A stretch of 10,350 bases of DNA from SIG607 sp045533195 (GTDB lineage: Bacteria > Bacillota > Clostridia > Oscillospirales > Acutalibacteraceae), in the NCBI GenBank assembly GCA_045533195.1, contig JAZSHI010000015.1:1-10350 (forward strand), read 5' to 3'. The number at the start of each line of letters is the position of its first letter. Position 1 is the first letter of the stretch. The translations under genes and the position numbers were made by a program. Of this stretch, positions 1-6,163 are shown one piece after another. The notes beneath the pieces are model-generated. The model saw only the letters and a program-made list of their open reading frames with translations. It made no database searches and was not told where the DNA came from.

Positions 1-28
1 AGAGTGAAGAGGTAATAGGTAAGAAGTA

Positions 29-57
29 AGCCCCAAGAACTTATTGTCCTTGGGGCT
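29..57 (-). terminator. Probable terminator of the tRNA-fMet transcript
   Basis: A 9-bp stem (AGCCCCAAG at 29-37, CTTGGGGCT at 49-57) encloses an 11-nt loop. It starts two bases after the encoded CCA end of the minus-strand tRNA. On the minus strand the stem is followed by T-rich sequence (TTACTTCTTACC) rather than a clean T run, so termination is likely but not certain. Positions 1-28 hold nothing I can identify. Confidence 0.55.
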
Positions 58-58
58 T

Positions 59-141
<83 letters not shown>

Positions 142-327
142 ATTGTGCCTTATTTAAGGTCAGGCTTCCTTTTATATGATACGCTCGGGGGCTCATTCTC
201 ACAAATGCCTTGCATTTGTTTGCCCACTTGCAGTACCCAAAGTTTACTACGGCTACCGCCTATAAACTTTGACCGCGGCGCTTCGTTATGTTCGCTGTAT
301 CGTCCACCGGACGCGCTCACAACCTCA
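142..327. repeat. Hairpin-rich non-coding segment between the two tRNA-derived repeats
   Basis: This 186-bp stretch is more GC-rich than the following leader and contains three clear hairpins. These are ACAAATGC/GCATTTGT with a 3-nt loop (201-219), AAAGTTTA/TAAACTTT with a 16-nt loop (239-270), and CGTCC/GGACG with a 3-nt loop (301-313). No reading frame in it has a ribosome binding site. It looks like a small dispersed repeat rather than a gene; that is inference, since its copy number cannot be seen from one window. Confidence 0.5.
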
Positions 328-365
328 CCCGACGAGCTACCAACTGCTCCACCCCGCGATATATA
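328..365 (-). pseudogene. Truncated copy of tRNA-fMet (5' half only)
   Basis: This is an exact copy of 104-141. On the minus strand it begins with seven bases of tRNA leader, then the first half of the tRNA through the 5' strand of the anticodon stem (TCGGG). It stops just before the anticodon loop, and the next bases do not resemble a tRNA. It lies between the promoter and the intact tRNA, so it should be transcribed as part of the same leader. It cannot make a working tRNA. It could be the remnant of a tandem tRNA pair or the product of an insertion that duplicated the target. Confidence 0.8.
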
Positions 366-389
366 GGCGCAAACCTTGTTTGCCTAATT

Positions 390-417
390 ATTATAACACA
401 TATTTTTTATATTTCAA
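390..417 (-). promoter_or_regulatory. Minus-strand promoter for the tRNA-fMet unit
   Basis: On the minus strand, -35 TTGAAA (412-417) and -10 TATAAT (390-395) are 16 bp apart, and the -10 is extended (TGT before TATAAT). Transcription would start near 383 and run leftward through the tRNA fragment into the intact tRNA. A small GCAAAC/GTTTGC hairpin (369-383) sits at the start of the transcript. Confidence 0.7.
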
Positions 418-439
418 GTCTTTTTTTAAAAAAATAAAA

Positions 440-463
440 AATGATTGTCAAAAAATTATCATT
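440..463. promoter_or_regulatory. Imperfect palindrome just upstream of the rnf promoter, possible operator
   Basis: Six-base arms AATGAT (440-445) and ATCATT (458-463) flank a 12-bp AT-rich centre and end two bases before the -35 element of the rnf promoter. The position suits a regulator binding site, but the motif does not match a Rex site (TTGTTAA-type) and I cannot assign a protein to it. Confidence 0.25.
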
Positions 464-465
464 CC

Positions 466-494
466 TTGCTCTTTTAGTGATTTTGCTCTATAAT
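466..494 (+). promoter_or_regulatory. Promoter of the rnf operon
   Basis: A perfect -10 TATAAT (489-494) lies 17 bp after a weak -35 TTGCTC (466-471). Transcription would start near 501, leaving a short, very AT-rich leader before the rnfC ribosome binding site. The weak -35 next to a dyad (440-463) leaves room for activation or repression. Confidence 0.6.
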
Positions 495-546
495 ATATTA
501 TATAATTTTATAAATATATTATTCATTTGTTTTGGGAGGTTTTTTC

Positions 547-1881
547 TTGGACAAAAAAGAACGAATTCTTTCCCCCGCAGGAAATCTGCGCGGAGGAACA
601 TATCTTCCTCACCACAAAAACACATCAGAGTTTACTTCTGAAGTTTTGCCTGTGCCCGAACGGGTTATTATTCCCCTTCGTCAGCACATTGGTGCCCCCT
701 GTTCTCCTACTGTAAAAAAAGGAGACACAGTTTTTGTGGGAACTGTTATCGGTGACTCCGACCATCCTGTCAGCGCTCCCATTCATTCAAGTATTTCGGG
801 AACCGTTGAAAAGATTGAAGCAATACCTATGCCGGACGGCAGTATGGTTGATGCCGTATTTATCCTTTCGGACTCTAATATGACACCCGATCCAAACCTT
901 AAGGCTCCTTCTATAAATTCTAAAGAAGACTTTATTGCTGCTACCCGAGCAAGCGGTCTTGTAGGTCTCGGCGGCGCAGGTTTCCCAACTCACATCAAGT
1001 TCAATGTCAAGGAAGGCGTAAACATTGATACTCTTATTATCAATGCCGCTGAATGCGAACCCTATATTACCGCCGACGACAGATGTTGTATTGAGGAAAG
1101 CGATGACATTCTCGAGGGTGTTTATCTTATCAAAGAACTCTTAGGAATTGAAAAGGTAATTATCGCTGTTGAAAACAACAAGCCCGAAGCTATTAAAAAG
1201 CTTTACGACATAGCTACCGACTTTCGAGACGTTCTTAACAACGTAAAGCTTATGGCTCTTACCACCAAATATCCTCAGGGCGCTGAAAAGGTTATTATTT
1301 ATTCAACCCTTAAACGCATAGTTCCCATGGGAAAACTGCCCAGTGACGTTGGTTGTATAGTAATGAACGTTTCCTCGGTTGCTTCTCTTTACAGATTTAT
1401 TAAAACCGGTATGCCCCTTGTTACACGACGACTGACCGTTGACGGAAACGCAATCGAAAATCCCAAAAATGTTATTGTTCCTATCGGCACTCCCGTAAGC
1501 GAGGTTCTTTCCTTCTGCGGACTTAAAGAAGATGGCGCAACAAGAATTATTATGGGCGGTCCTATGATGGGCACTTCTGTTCCCAATACCGATTATGTTA
1601 TAGGAAAAACCAACAACGCAGTTCTCGCCTTCTATGAAGACAGTATTCCCCCTACCACTCCATGTATTCATTGCGGAAAATGTGCATCGGGCTGTCCTAT
1701 GAAGCTTAATCCTGCAAGTATTGAGCAAACCATTTCGGCAGGCACTCCCGAAAAGCTAAAGTCACTTTATGCCGATTACTGTATGGAATGCGGAAGCTGT
1801 GCCTTTAACTGCCCTGCAAAGCGTCCCCTTGCTCAGATTATGAGAATTGCCAAAAAAGAAATAAGGAGGTTAAACGGATGA
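547..1881 (+). CDS. rnfC: Rnf complex subunit RnfC
   Basis: RnfC is the peripheral, NADH-facing subunit of the Rnf ferredoxin:NAD+ oxidoreductase. It is related to NuoF and carries FMN and iron-sulfur clusters. The TTG start at 547 is chosen because GGGAGGT (534-540) lies six bases upstream; an in-frame TTG at 532 overlaps that site and is unlikely. The protein has 444 residues, usual for Firmicute RnfC. Visible features are an N-terminal GGTYLP segment and a biotinyl-like domain ending near SAPIHSSISGTV. A glycine-rich GLGGAGFPT (140-148) and NAAECEPY (166-173) match the flavin/NADH region. Two CxxCxxCxxxC motifs (C373-C383 and C412-C422) bind two [4Fe-4S] clusters. It is the first gene of the operon and overlaps rnfD by four bases (ATGA). 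Confidence 0.96.
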   Translation: MDKKERILSPAGNLRGGTYLPHHKNTSEFTSEVLPVPERVIIPLRQHIGAPCSPTVKKGDTVFVGTVIGDSDHPVSAPIHSSISGTVEKIEAIPMPDGSMVDAVFILSDSNMTPDPNLKAPSINSKEDFIAATRASGLVGLGGAGFPTHIKFNVKEGVNIDTLIINAAECEPYITADDRCCIEESDDILEGVYLIKELLGIEKVIIAVENNKPEAIKKLYDIATDFRDVLNNVKLMALTTKYPQGAEKVIIYSTLKRIVPMGKLPSDVGCIVMNVSSVASLYRFIKTGMPLVTRRLTVDGNAIENPKNVIVPIGTPVSEVLSFCGLKEDGATRIIMGGPMMGTSVPNTDYVIGKTNNAVLAFYEDSIPPTTPCIHCGKCASGCPMKLNPASIEQTISAGTPEKLKSLYADYCMECGSCAFNCPAKRPLAQIMRIAKKEIRRLNG

Positions 1882-2813
1882 ACTCGAAATTAAACGTAAG
1901 CTCTTCGCCGTATATAAAAAACAGCGAAACTACTACGGGCATTATGCTTGACGTTATTATTTCCCTTTTACCCGCAACTATTTTCGGTATCGCTTTGTTC
2001 GGTTACCGCGCGGCTTTACTTGTTGCCGTTTGTGTTGCCTCCTGTCTTATTTTTGAATTCCTTTTCACAAAGCTATTTAAAAACGAAGGCTCAATAATGG
2101 ATTTAAGCGCTGTTGTTACAGGTCTGCTTATTGCCCTTAATCTGCCCTCCCGTTTTCCCTTATGGATGGCTGTTGTAGGCTGTTTTGCGGCTATTGTGGT
2201 TGTTAAGCAGATGTTCGGCGGACTCGGACACAACTTTGTAAATCCTGCCATTGCCGCCAGAATTATTCTTCTTATTTCCTTCCCGAAATTTATGACAACC
2301 TACGTTGCTCCCTTTGAATATGGTGTTGATGCTGTATCAAGCGCAACCCCCCTTGCCGAAAACGCAGGTCACGTCAGCATTAAAGAACTGTTTTTCGGTC
2401 TGCATGGCGGAAGCATTGGCGAAACCTCTGCCGTTCTTCTTTTAATCGGCGGATTATATCTGGTTATAAGAAAGGTTATAAAGCCCACCATCCCCCTTGC
2501 ATTTATTTTAAGTGTAGCTGTTTTCACCTTCTGCTTTACAAAAGGCGATTATAACGCAGCTCTTTACGCTATTCTTTCGGGCGGTGTATTTTTAGGCGCC
2601 ATATTTATGGCAACCGACTATGTCACAAGCCCCACCACAACCCTCGGTCAGATTATTTTCGGTATCGGTTGCGGTCTTTTAACCGTTATTATCCGTTCGG
2701 GCTCTGCCGCCGAAGGTGTTTCCTTTGCAATTATCTTTATGAACCTTTTGGTTCCCCATATTGATAAGCTTACCGTTCGCAAACCTTTTGGATGGGAGGC
2801 TAAGAAGAAATGA
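1878..2813 (+). CDS. rnfD: Rnf complex membrane subunit RnfD
   Basis: RnfD is an integral membrane subunit related to NqrB. It carries covalently bound FMN and belongs to the ion-translocating core. The product has 311 residues with many hydrophobic segments, usual for the family. The flavin attachment motif is visible as SSATP, with the acceptor threonine at residue 157. The GGLGHNFVNPA segment near residue 115-125 is also typical. The ATG start overlaps the rnfC stop and has AAGGAGGT (1863-1870) seven bases upstream. It overlaps rnfG by four bases in turn, which points to translational coupling along the operon. Confidence 0.96.
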   Translation: MNSKLNVSSSPYIKNSETTTGIMLDVIISLLPATIFGIALFGYRAALLVAVCVASCLIFEFLFTKLFKNEGSIMDLSAVVTGLLIALNLPSRFPLWMAVVGCFAAIVVVKQMFGGLGHNFVNPAIAARIILLISFPKFMTTYVAPFEYGVDAVSSATPLAENAGHVSIKELFFGLHGGSIGETSAVLLLIGGLYLVIRKVIKPTIPLAFILSVAVFTFCFTKGDYNAALYAILSGGVFLGAIFMATDYVTSPTTTLGQIIFGIGCGLLTVIIRSGSAAEGVSFAIIFMNLLVPHIDKLTVRKPFGWEAKKK

Positions 2814-3367
2814 ATAAAGCAACCATAAACAAAGTGCCCGTTACAACCTTGATTTTGTTTGCAATCTGTGTGATTGTAACCGCCGCTTTGGCTCTTACCA
2901 ATTTCATTACCGCCCCCCGCATTACCGCGCTTAATGAACAAGCTCAAAAGGATGCAATGGCAATAGTTCTTCCCGCCGACCAATACGAAAACCTTTCCAT
3001 TCCTACAGACAATCCTTCTAAGGAGTGCTACGCCGCTAAAAAAGACAGCAAAATCATTGGATTTATTGCTACCGCTTCGGTGAACGGTTACGGCGGAGAG
3101 GTAAAGGTTATGGTAGGTGTTGATAACGATAATAACATCACCGCCGTAAAAATTCTATCGGCCGCCGACGAAACGCCCGGTCTTGGTATGAACATTACCA
3201 AAAAAGACTATTACGGTCAGTATTCGGGCAAAAAAGCCAATTTTAAGGATGAAGAAATAATTGCGGTAACAGGCGCCACCATTTCATCCACTGCAGCCAA
3301 AAATGCTGTTAAAGAAGCCTTGCTTCTTGTAGAATATGCAAAAACAAAATTCGGGGAGGTAAAATAA
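2810..3367 (+). CDS. rnfG: Rnf complex subunit RnfG
   Basis: RnfG is a membrane-anchored flavoprotein related to NqrC. It carries a covalently linked FMN on the outer face and passes electrons within the complex. The 185-residue product has one N-terminal membrane segment (about residues 11-33) and then an FMN-binding domain. Key motifs are NGYGGEV (92-98), ETPGLG (121-126) and TGATISS, with the flavin-accepting threonine at residue 157. The start ATG overlaps the rnfD stop and is preceded by GGGAGG (2794-2799). Confidence 0.95.
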   Translation: MNKATINKVPVTTLILFAICVIVTAALALTNFITAPRITALNEQAQKDAMAIVLPADQYENLSIPTDNPSKECYAAKKDSKIIGFIATASVNGYGGEVKVMVGVDNDNNITAVKILSAADETPGLGMNITKKDYYGQYSGKKANFKDEEIIAVTGATISSTAAKNAVKEALLLVEYAKTKFGEVK

Positions 3368-3368
3368 A

Positions 3369-4097
3369 ATGGCAAAAAACAAAAATCTTTCTTATTTTAC
3401 CAACGGTATTATAACCGAAAATCCCGTTTTAAGATTGGTGCTTGGCACCTGCCCCACCCTTGCTGTTACCACTTCCTTTATGAACGGTCTTGGTATGGGC
3501 GCTGCCGCCACTATAGTTCTGGTTTGTTCAAATATCGTTATTTCACTTCTTAGAAACGTAATTCCCCAAAAGGTAAGAATTCCCGCTTTCATAACCGTTA
3601 TTGCAGGTTTTGTTAGTATAGTTCAGCTGCTTGTTAAGGCATATGCCCCCGCCATTGATGCTTCACTCGGTATATTTCTTCCTCTTATAGTTGTTAACTG
3701 TATAATTCTTGCCAGAGCTGAAATGTTTGCAAGTAAAAACAGCGTATTCCCAAGTCTTCTTGACGGACTTGGAATGGGTATAGGCTTTACCGTTACCCTT
3801 TCCATTATGGGACTTATCCGTGAGATAATCGGCACAGGGCAGATAGCTCTCAGCGAAAGCGCCGTTATTCCTCTTACAAGCGGTCTTGGAATTGAGCCTA
3901 TGCTCATATTCATTCTTCCGCCCGGCGGCTTCTTCGTTTTCGGCTTACTTATTGCATTATCCAATAAAATAGCGGTAAAAAAAGGCAAAGAACCCGTTAA
4001 CAGCCTCGGCTGTGATGGCTGTCCTGCAAAGGATATGTGTGATAAAAACACTTGCTCTGAGAAATTAAATGAAACGGAGGAAAAATCTAATGGTTAG
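3369..4097 (+). CDS. rnfE: Rnf complex membrane subunit RnfE, with a cysteine-rich C-terminal tail
   Basis: RnfE is a hydrophobic core subunit (RnfA/RnfE, NqrD/NqrE family) that pairs with RnfA. In this family a membrane iron-sulfur centre is held by cysteines from both subunits; here C28 in LGTCP and C111 in VNCIILARAE are the expected ligands. The product has 242 residues and about six membrane segments. GGGGAGGT lies eight bases before the ATG, one base after rnfG. Unusually, the soluble tail after about residue 205 holds four cysteines (C215, C218, C224, C229; spacing 2, 5, 4) in a short charged stretch, which could bind a metal or cluster. It overlaps rnfA by eight bases. Confidence 0.95.
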   Translation: MAKNKNLSYFTNGIITENPVLRLVLGTCPTLAVTTSFMNGLGMGAAATIVLVCSNIVISLLRNVIPQKVRIPAFITVIAGFVSIVQLLVKAYAPAIDASLGIFLPLIVVNCIILARAEMFASKNSVFPSLLDGLGMGIGFTVTLSIMGLIREIIGTGQIALSESAVIPLTSGLGIEPMLIFILPPGGFFVFGLLIALSNKIAVKKGKEPVNSLGCDGCPAKDMCDKNTCSEKLNETEEKSNG

Positions 4098-4662
4098 TTC
4101 TATCGTTTCTATTATTCTTGCCGGTATTTTCACCGACAATATGGTGCTTTCAAAATTCCTTGGAATCTGCCCCTTTTTAGGCGTTTCCAAAAAGGTAGGC
4201 ACTGCAGTCAGTATGGGTGGCGCGGTTACCCTTGTTATGCTTCTTGCTACCGCTGTTACCTGGCCCATTTACCATTTCCTTTTAGAAGAAAACTACTCCT
4301 ATCTGCAAACAATAGTATTTATACTTGTTATTGCGGCTTTGGTTCAGCTTCTTGAAATAATAATAAAAAAATTCTTTAAAGCGCTGTATAGCTCTTTTGG
4401 TATTTATCTTTCACTTATTACCACCAACTGCGCAGTACTTGGTATTACCATTCTTAACTTTTCCGAAAGCTATAACTTTTTGGAGTCTATCTTCAACGCT
4501 CTCGGCGGTGGACTTGGTTTTACCCTTGCAATGTTTATATTCTCGGGAGTAAGAGTAAGACTTGAATCTTCAAAAATACCCAAATTCTTACAGGGGCTTC
4601 CTATAACACTTATTGCCGCCGCGCTTGTTTCCCTTTCCTTTATGGGATTTGCCGGAATTTAA
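4090..4662 (+). CDS. rnfA: Rnf complex membrane subunit RnfA
   Basis: RnfA is the partner of RnfE in the membrane core and is built of about six membrane helices in inverted-repeat topology. The 190-residue length is the usual one. The segment FTDNMVLSKFLGICPFLG is strongly conserved in the family. C27 within it and C114 in TTNCAVLG are the likely ligands of the intramembrane iron-sulfur centre. The start is ATG 4090, not the in-frame ATG at 4069. The later site has GGAGG (4076-4080) nine bases upstream and gives the normal N-terminus MVSSIVSIILAGI. Confidence 0.96.
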   Translation: MVSSIVSIILAGIFTDNMVLSKFLGICPFLGVSKKVGTAVSMGGAVTLVMLLATAVTWPIYHFLLEENYSYLQTIVFILVIAALVQLLEIIIKKFFKALYSSFGIYLSLITTNCAVLGITILNFSESYNFLESIFNALGGGLGFTLAMFIFSGVRVRLESSKIPKFLQGLPITLIAAALVSLSFMGFAGI

Positions 4663-4678
4663 GGGAGGAGGAACAGAT

Positions 4679-5455
4679 ATGACAATACTTATTCCTGTTA
4701 TTATTGTTGCCGCAATAGGTCTTATTGCAGGACTCGGACTCTCTCTTGCAAGTAAATATCTTTCCGATCCGCCCGATGAAAAATTTGAAGCCATAAGAGA
4801 AGCGCTCCCCGGCGCAAACTGCGGCGCTTGTGGATATACAGGCTGTGACGACTATGCCAATGCCGTTAAAAACGGCGATGCCGCGCCTAATCTTTGTATC
4901 CCCGGAGGAAATGATACCGCTTCTGCTCTTTCTGAAGTTTTAGGCACCCAGATCAAGATTGAAGCCAAAGCTGCCTTTGTTGCCTGTCAGGGCGACTGCA
5001 ATAAAGCAAAAGTAAAGTTTAACTATAGCGGTGTTCAGAGCTGTGCGGCTGCCGCATCTCTTTTTGGCGGACAGTTAGAGTGTAATTTCGGCTGTCTCGG
5101 GCTTGGGGATTGCGCAAAGGCTTGCGACGAAAACGGAATAACCGTTATTGACGGACTTGCAAGAATAAACTATGCTATGTGTAAAGCCTGTGGAAAGTGC
5201 GTTAACGCTTGTCCCAAAAAGCTTATTTCCATTATTCCCGTCAATAATTCTTTAAAGGTGCTTTGCAGTAATACCGATAAAGGAGCAAAGGCTATGAAGG
5301 TCTGTGAAGTAAGCTGTATAGGTTGCACTAAATGTGCAAAGGTTTGCGAAGCAGATGCAATAAAGATTGAAAACTTCCTTGCGAAAATAGATCCTGAAAA
5401 ATGTACCGCTTGCGGAAAATGTAAAGAAGCCTGTCCAAAGGGCTGTATTCAATAA
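4679..5455 (+). CDS. rnfB: Rnf complex ferredoxin-type subunit RnfB
   Basis: RnfB is the membrane-anchored, multi-cluster subunit that exchanges electrons with soluble ferredoxin. The start is ATG 4679, preceded by GGGAGGAGG (4663-4671). It gives a 258-residue protein with an N-terminal membrane helix (residues 2-26). The FeS domain follows (C48, C51, C56, C73). Next come cysteine groups at 135/139/145/149 and 168/171/174/178, then a second ferredoxin-like pair at 213/216/219/223 and 242/245/248/252. That is enough for about five [4Fe-4S] clusters. The gene is last in the operon and its stop codon lies inside the shared terminator palindrome. Confidence 0.96.
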   Translation: MTILIPVIIVAAIGLIAGLGLSLASKYLSDPPDEKFEAIREALPGANCGACGYTGCDDYANAVKNGDAAPNLCIPGGNDTASALSEVLGTQIKIEAKAAFVACQGDCNKAKVKFNYSGVQSCAAAASLFGGQLECNFGCLGLGDCAKACDENGITVIDGLARINYAMCKACGKCVNACPKKLISIIPVNNSLKVLCSNTDKGAKAMKVCEVSCIGCTKCAKVCEADAIKIENFLAKIDPEKCTACGKCKEACPKGCIQ

Positions 5456-5495
5456 AAAATATGCTTAGTCTGAGCTCAGACTAAGCATATTTTTT
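5454..5495. terminator. Bidirectional terminator shared by rnfB and yfbR
   Basis: A perfect 42-bp palindrome is centred between 5474 and 5475 (GAGCTC centre) with A and T runs at its ends. It can therefore act as a rho-independent terminator in both directions. It overlaps the last two bases of the rnfB stop codon (5453-5455) and the first two plus-strand positions of the yfbR stop codon (5494-5496). Two convergent genes thus end on one hairpin. Confidence 0.93.
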
Positions 5496-6066
5496 AGTTT
5501 TGTTCATCAAGGGTTAAGGAGAAGCCTGAAATAAAGTCGCTCAGGAATATATCCGCTTCCTGCATTTTAAGGTCTTTAACCGATTTTTCTATGGATTTTT
5601 TAGCCTCTTTAAACTCTTTGTTGCCCATTTCGGTTTCTTCTATACATTTAATAAGAGCCGAAATTCTATCTGCCGCCTTTATTATTTTTTCCACCTTTTC
5701 ATCTGGCTCATAAAGGGCGGTAAAGGTTGGCTTCATATCCTCTGGCAACATATCGATAAGCTTATTTTCGGCGATTTTTTCTACCTTTTTATAGGCATCT
5801 CTTATTTCGGGATTATGATATTTTACGGGGGTAGGCATATCCCCCGTTATAATTTCGCTGGTATCGTGAAAAAGCGCGGCAGCAACGCAAAGGTTGGGAT
5901 CAATATCTCCGCCGAGTCTTACATTATTTATAACCGCAAGAGCATGAGCAACAAGGGCTACCTCAAAGGAATGTTCGCTCAAAGACTCTCTTCGGGTATT
6001 TCGCATAAGTCCCCAACGATAAATATTCTTCATTCGGGAAAGCATTGCATAATAATTACTTTTCAT
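5494..6066 (-). CDS. yfbR: HD-domain 5'-deoxynucleotidase, YfbR family
   Basis: YfbR-type enzymes remove the 5' phosphate from deoxyribonucleoside monophosphates, using a metal held by an HD domain in the cytoplasm. The 190-residue protein matches the family closely along its length: RWGLMRN (17-23), SEHS with H32, LFHDTSE with H67-D68 and E71, TGDMPTPVKY with D76, and AADR with D133. These cover the metal ligands and catalytic residues known from E. coli YfbR. ATG 6066 has AAGGAAG (complement of 6075-6081) at suitable spacing and a strong promoter upstream. It stands alone, convergent with rnf. Confidence 0.9.
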   Translation of the reverse strand: MKSNYYAMLSRMKNIYRWGLMRNTRRESLSEHSFEVALVAHALAVINNVRLGGDIDPNLCVAAALFHDTSEIITGDMPTPVKYHNPEIRDAYKKVEKIAENKLIDMLPEDMKPTFTALYEPDEKVEKIIKAADRISALIKCIEETEMGNKEFKEAKKSIEKSVKDLKMQEADIFLSDFISGFSLTLDEQN

Positions 6067-6097
6067 TTATTATTCTTCCTTAATTTATAGTTTATCG

Positions 6098-6126
6098 TTG
6101 AATATTATAGCAGACTTTGTTATAAT
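6098..6126 (+). promoter_or_regulatory. Promoter of the yfhO-family gene
   Basis: On the plus strand, -35 TTGAAT (6098-6103) and -10 TATAAT (6121-6126) are 17 bp apart, with an extended -10 (TGT before TATAAT). The start point would be near 6133, leaving about 30 bases of leader with AAAGGAAGGA (6145-6154) as ribosome binding site. Its -35 abuts the -10 of the yfbR promoter, and its -10 abuts the yfbR -35. Confidence 0.8.
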
Positions 6127-6132
6127 AATCAA
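6104..6132 (-). promoter_or_regulatory. Promoter of yfbR
   Basis: On the minus strand, -35 TTGATT (6127-6132) and -10 TATAAT (6104-6109) are exactly 17 bp apart, and the -10 is extended (TGC before TATAAT). The start point would be near 6097. It is interleaved with the yfhO promoter. Confidence 0.8.
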
Positions 6133-6163
6133 GAGAACAGTTGGAAAGGAAGGACCTTGGAAA

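Noticed and set aside
145..366. A 73-codon open frame on the plus strand
   Set aside because: It runs through the hairpin segment and the antisense of the tRNA copy, has no ribosome binding site and resembles no protein family; treated as a chance frame in a repeat.
440..525. Rex repressor site controlling rnf
   Set aside because: No TTGTTAA-spacer-TTAACAA-like palindrome is present; the dyad at 440-463 has a different sequence.
532..546. Longer rnfC start at TTG 532
   Set aside because: The extra codons are the ribosome binding site itself; TTG 547 has proper spacing and gives the normal RnfC length.
6098..6163. Longer yfhO-family start at TTG 6098
   Set aside because: This stretch contains the promoter elements of both divergent genes; ATG 6164 has a clear ribosome binding site.
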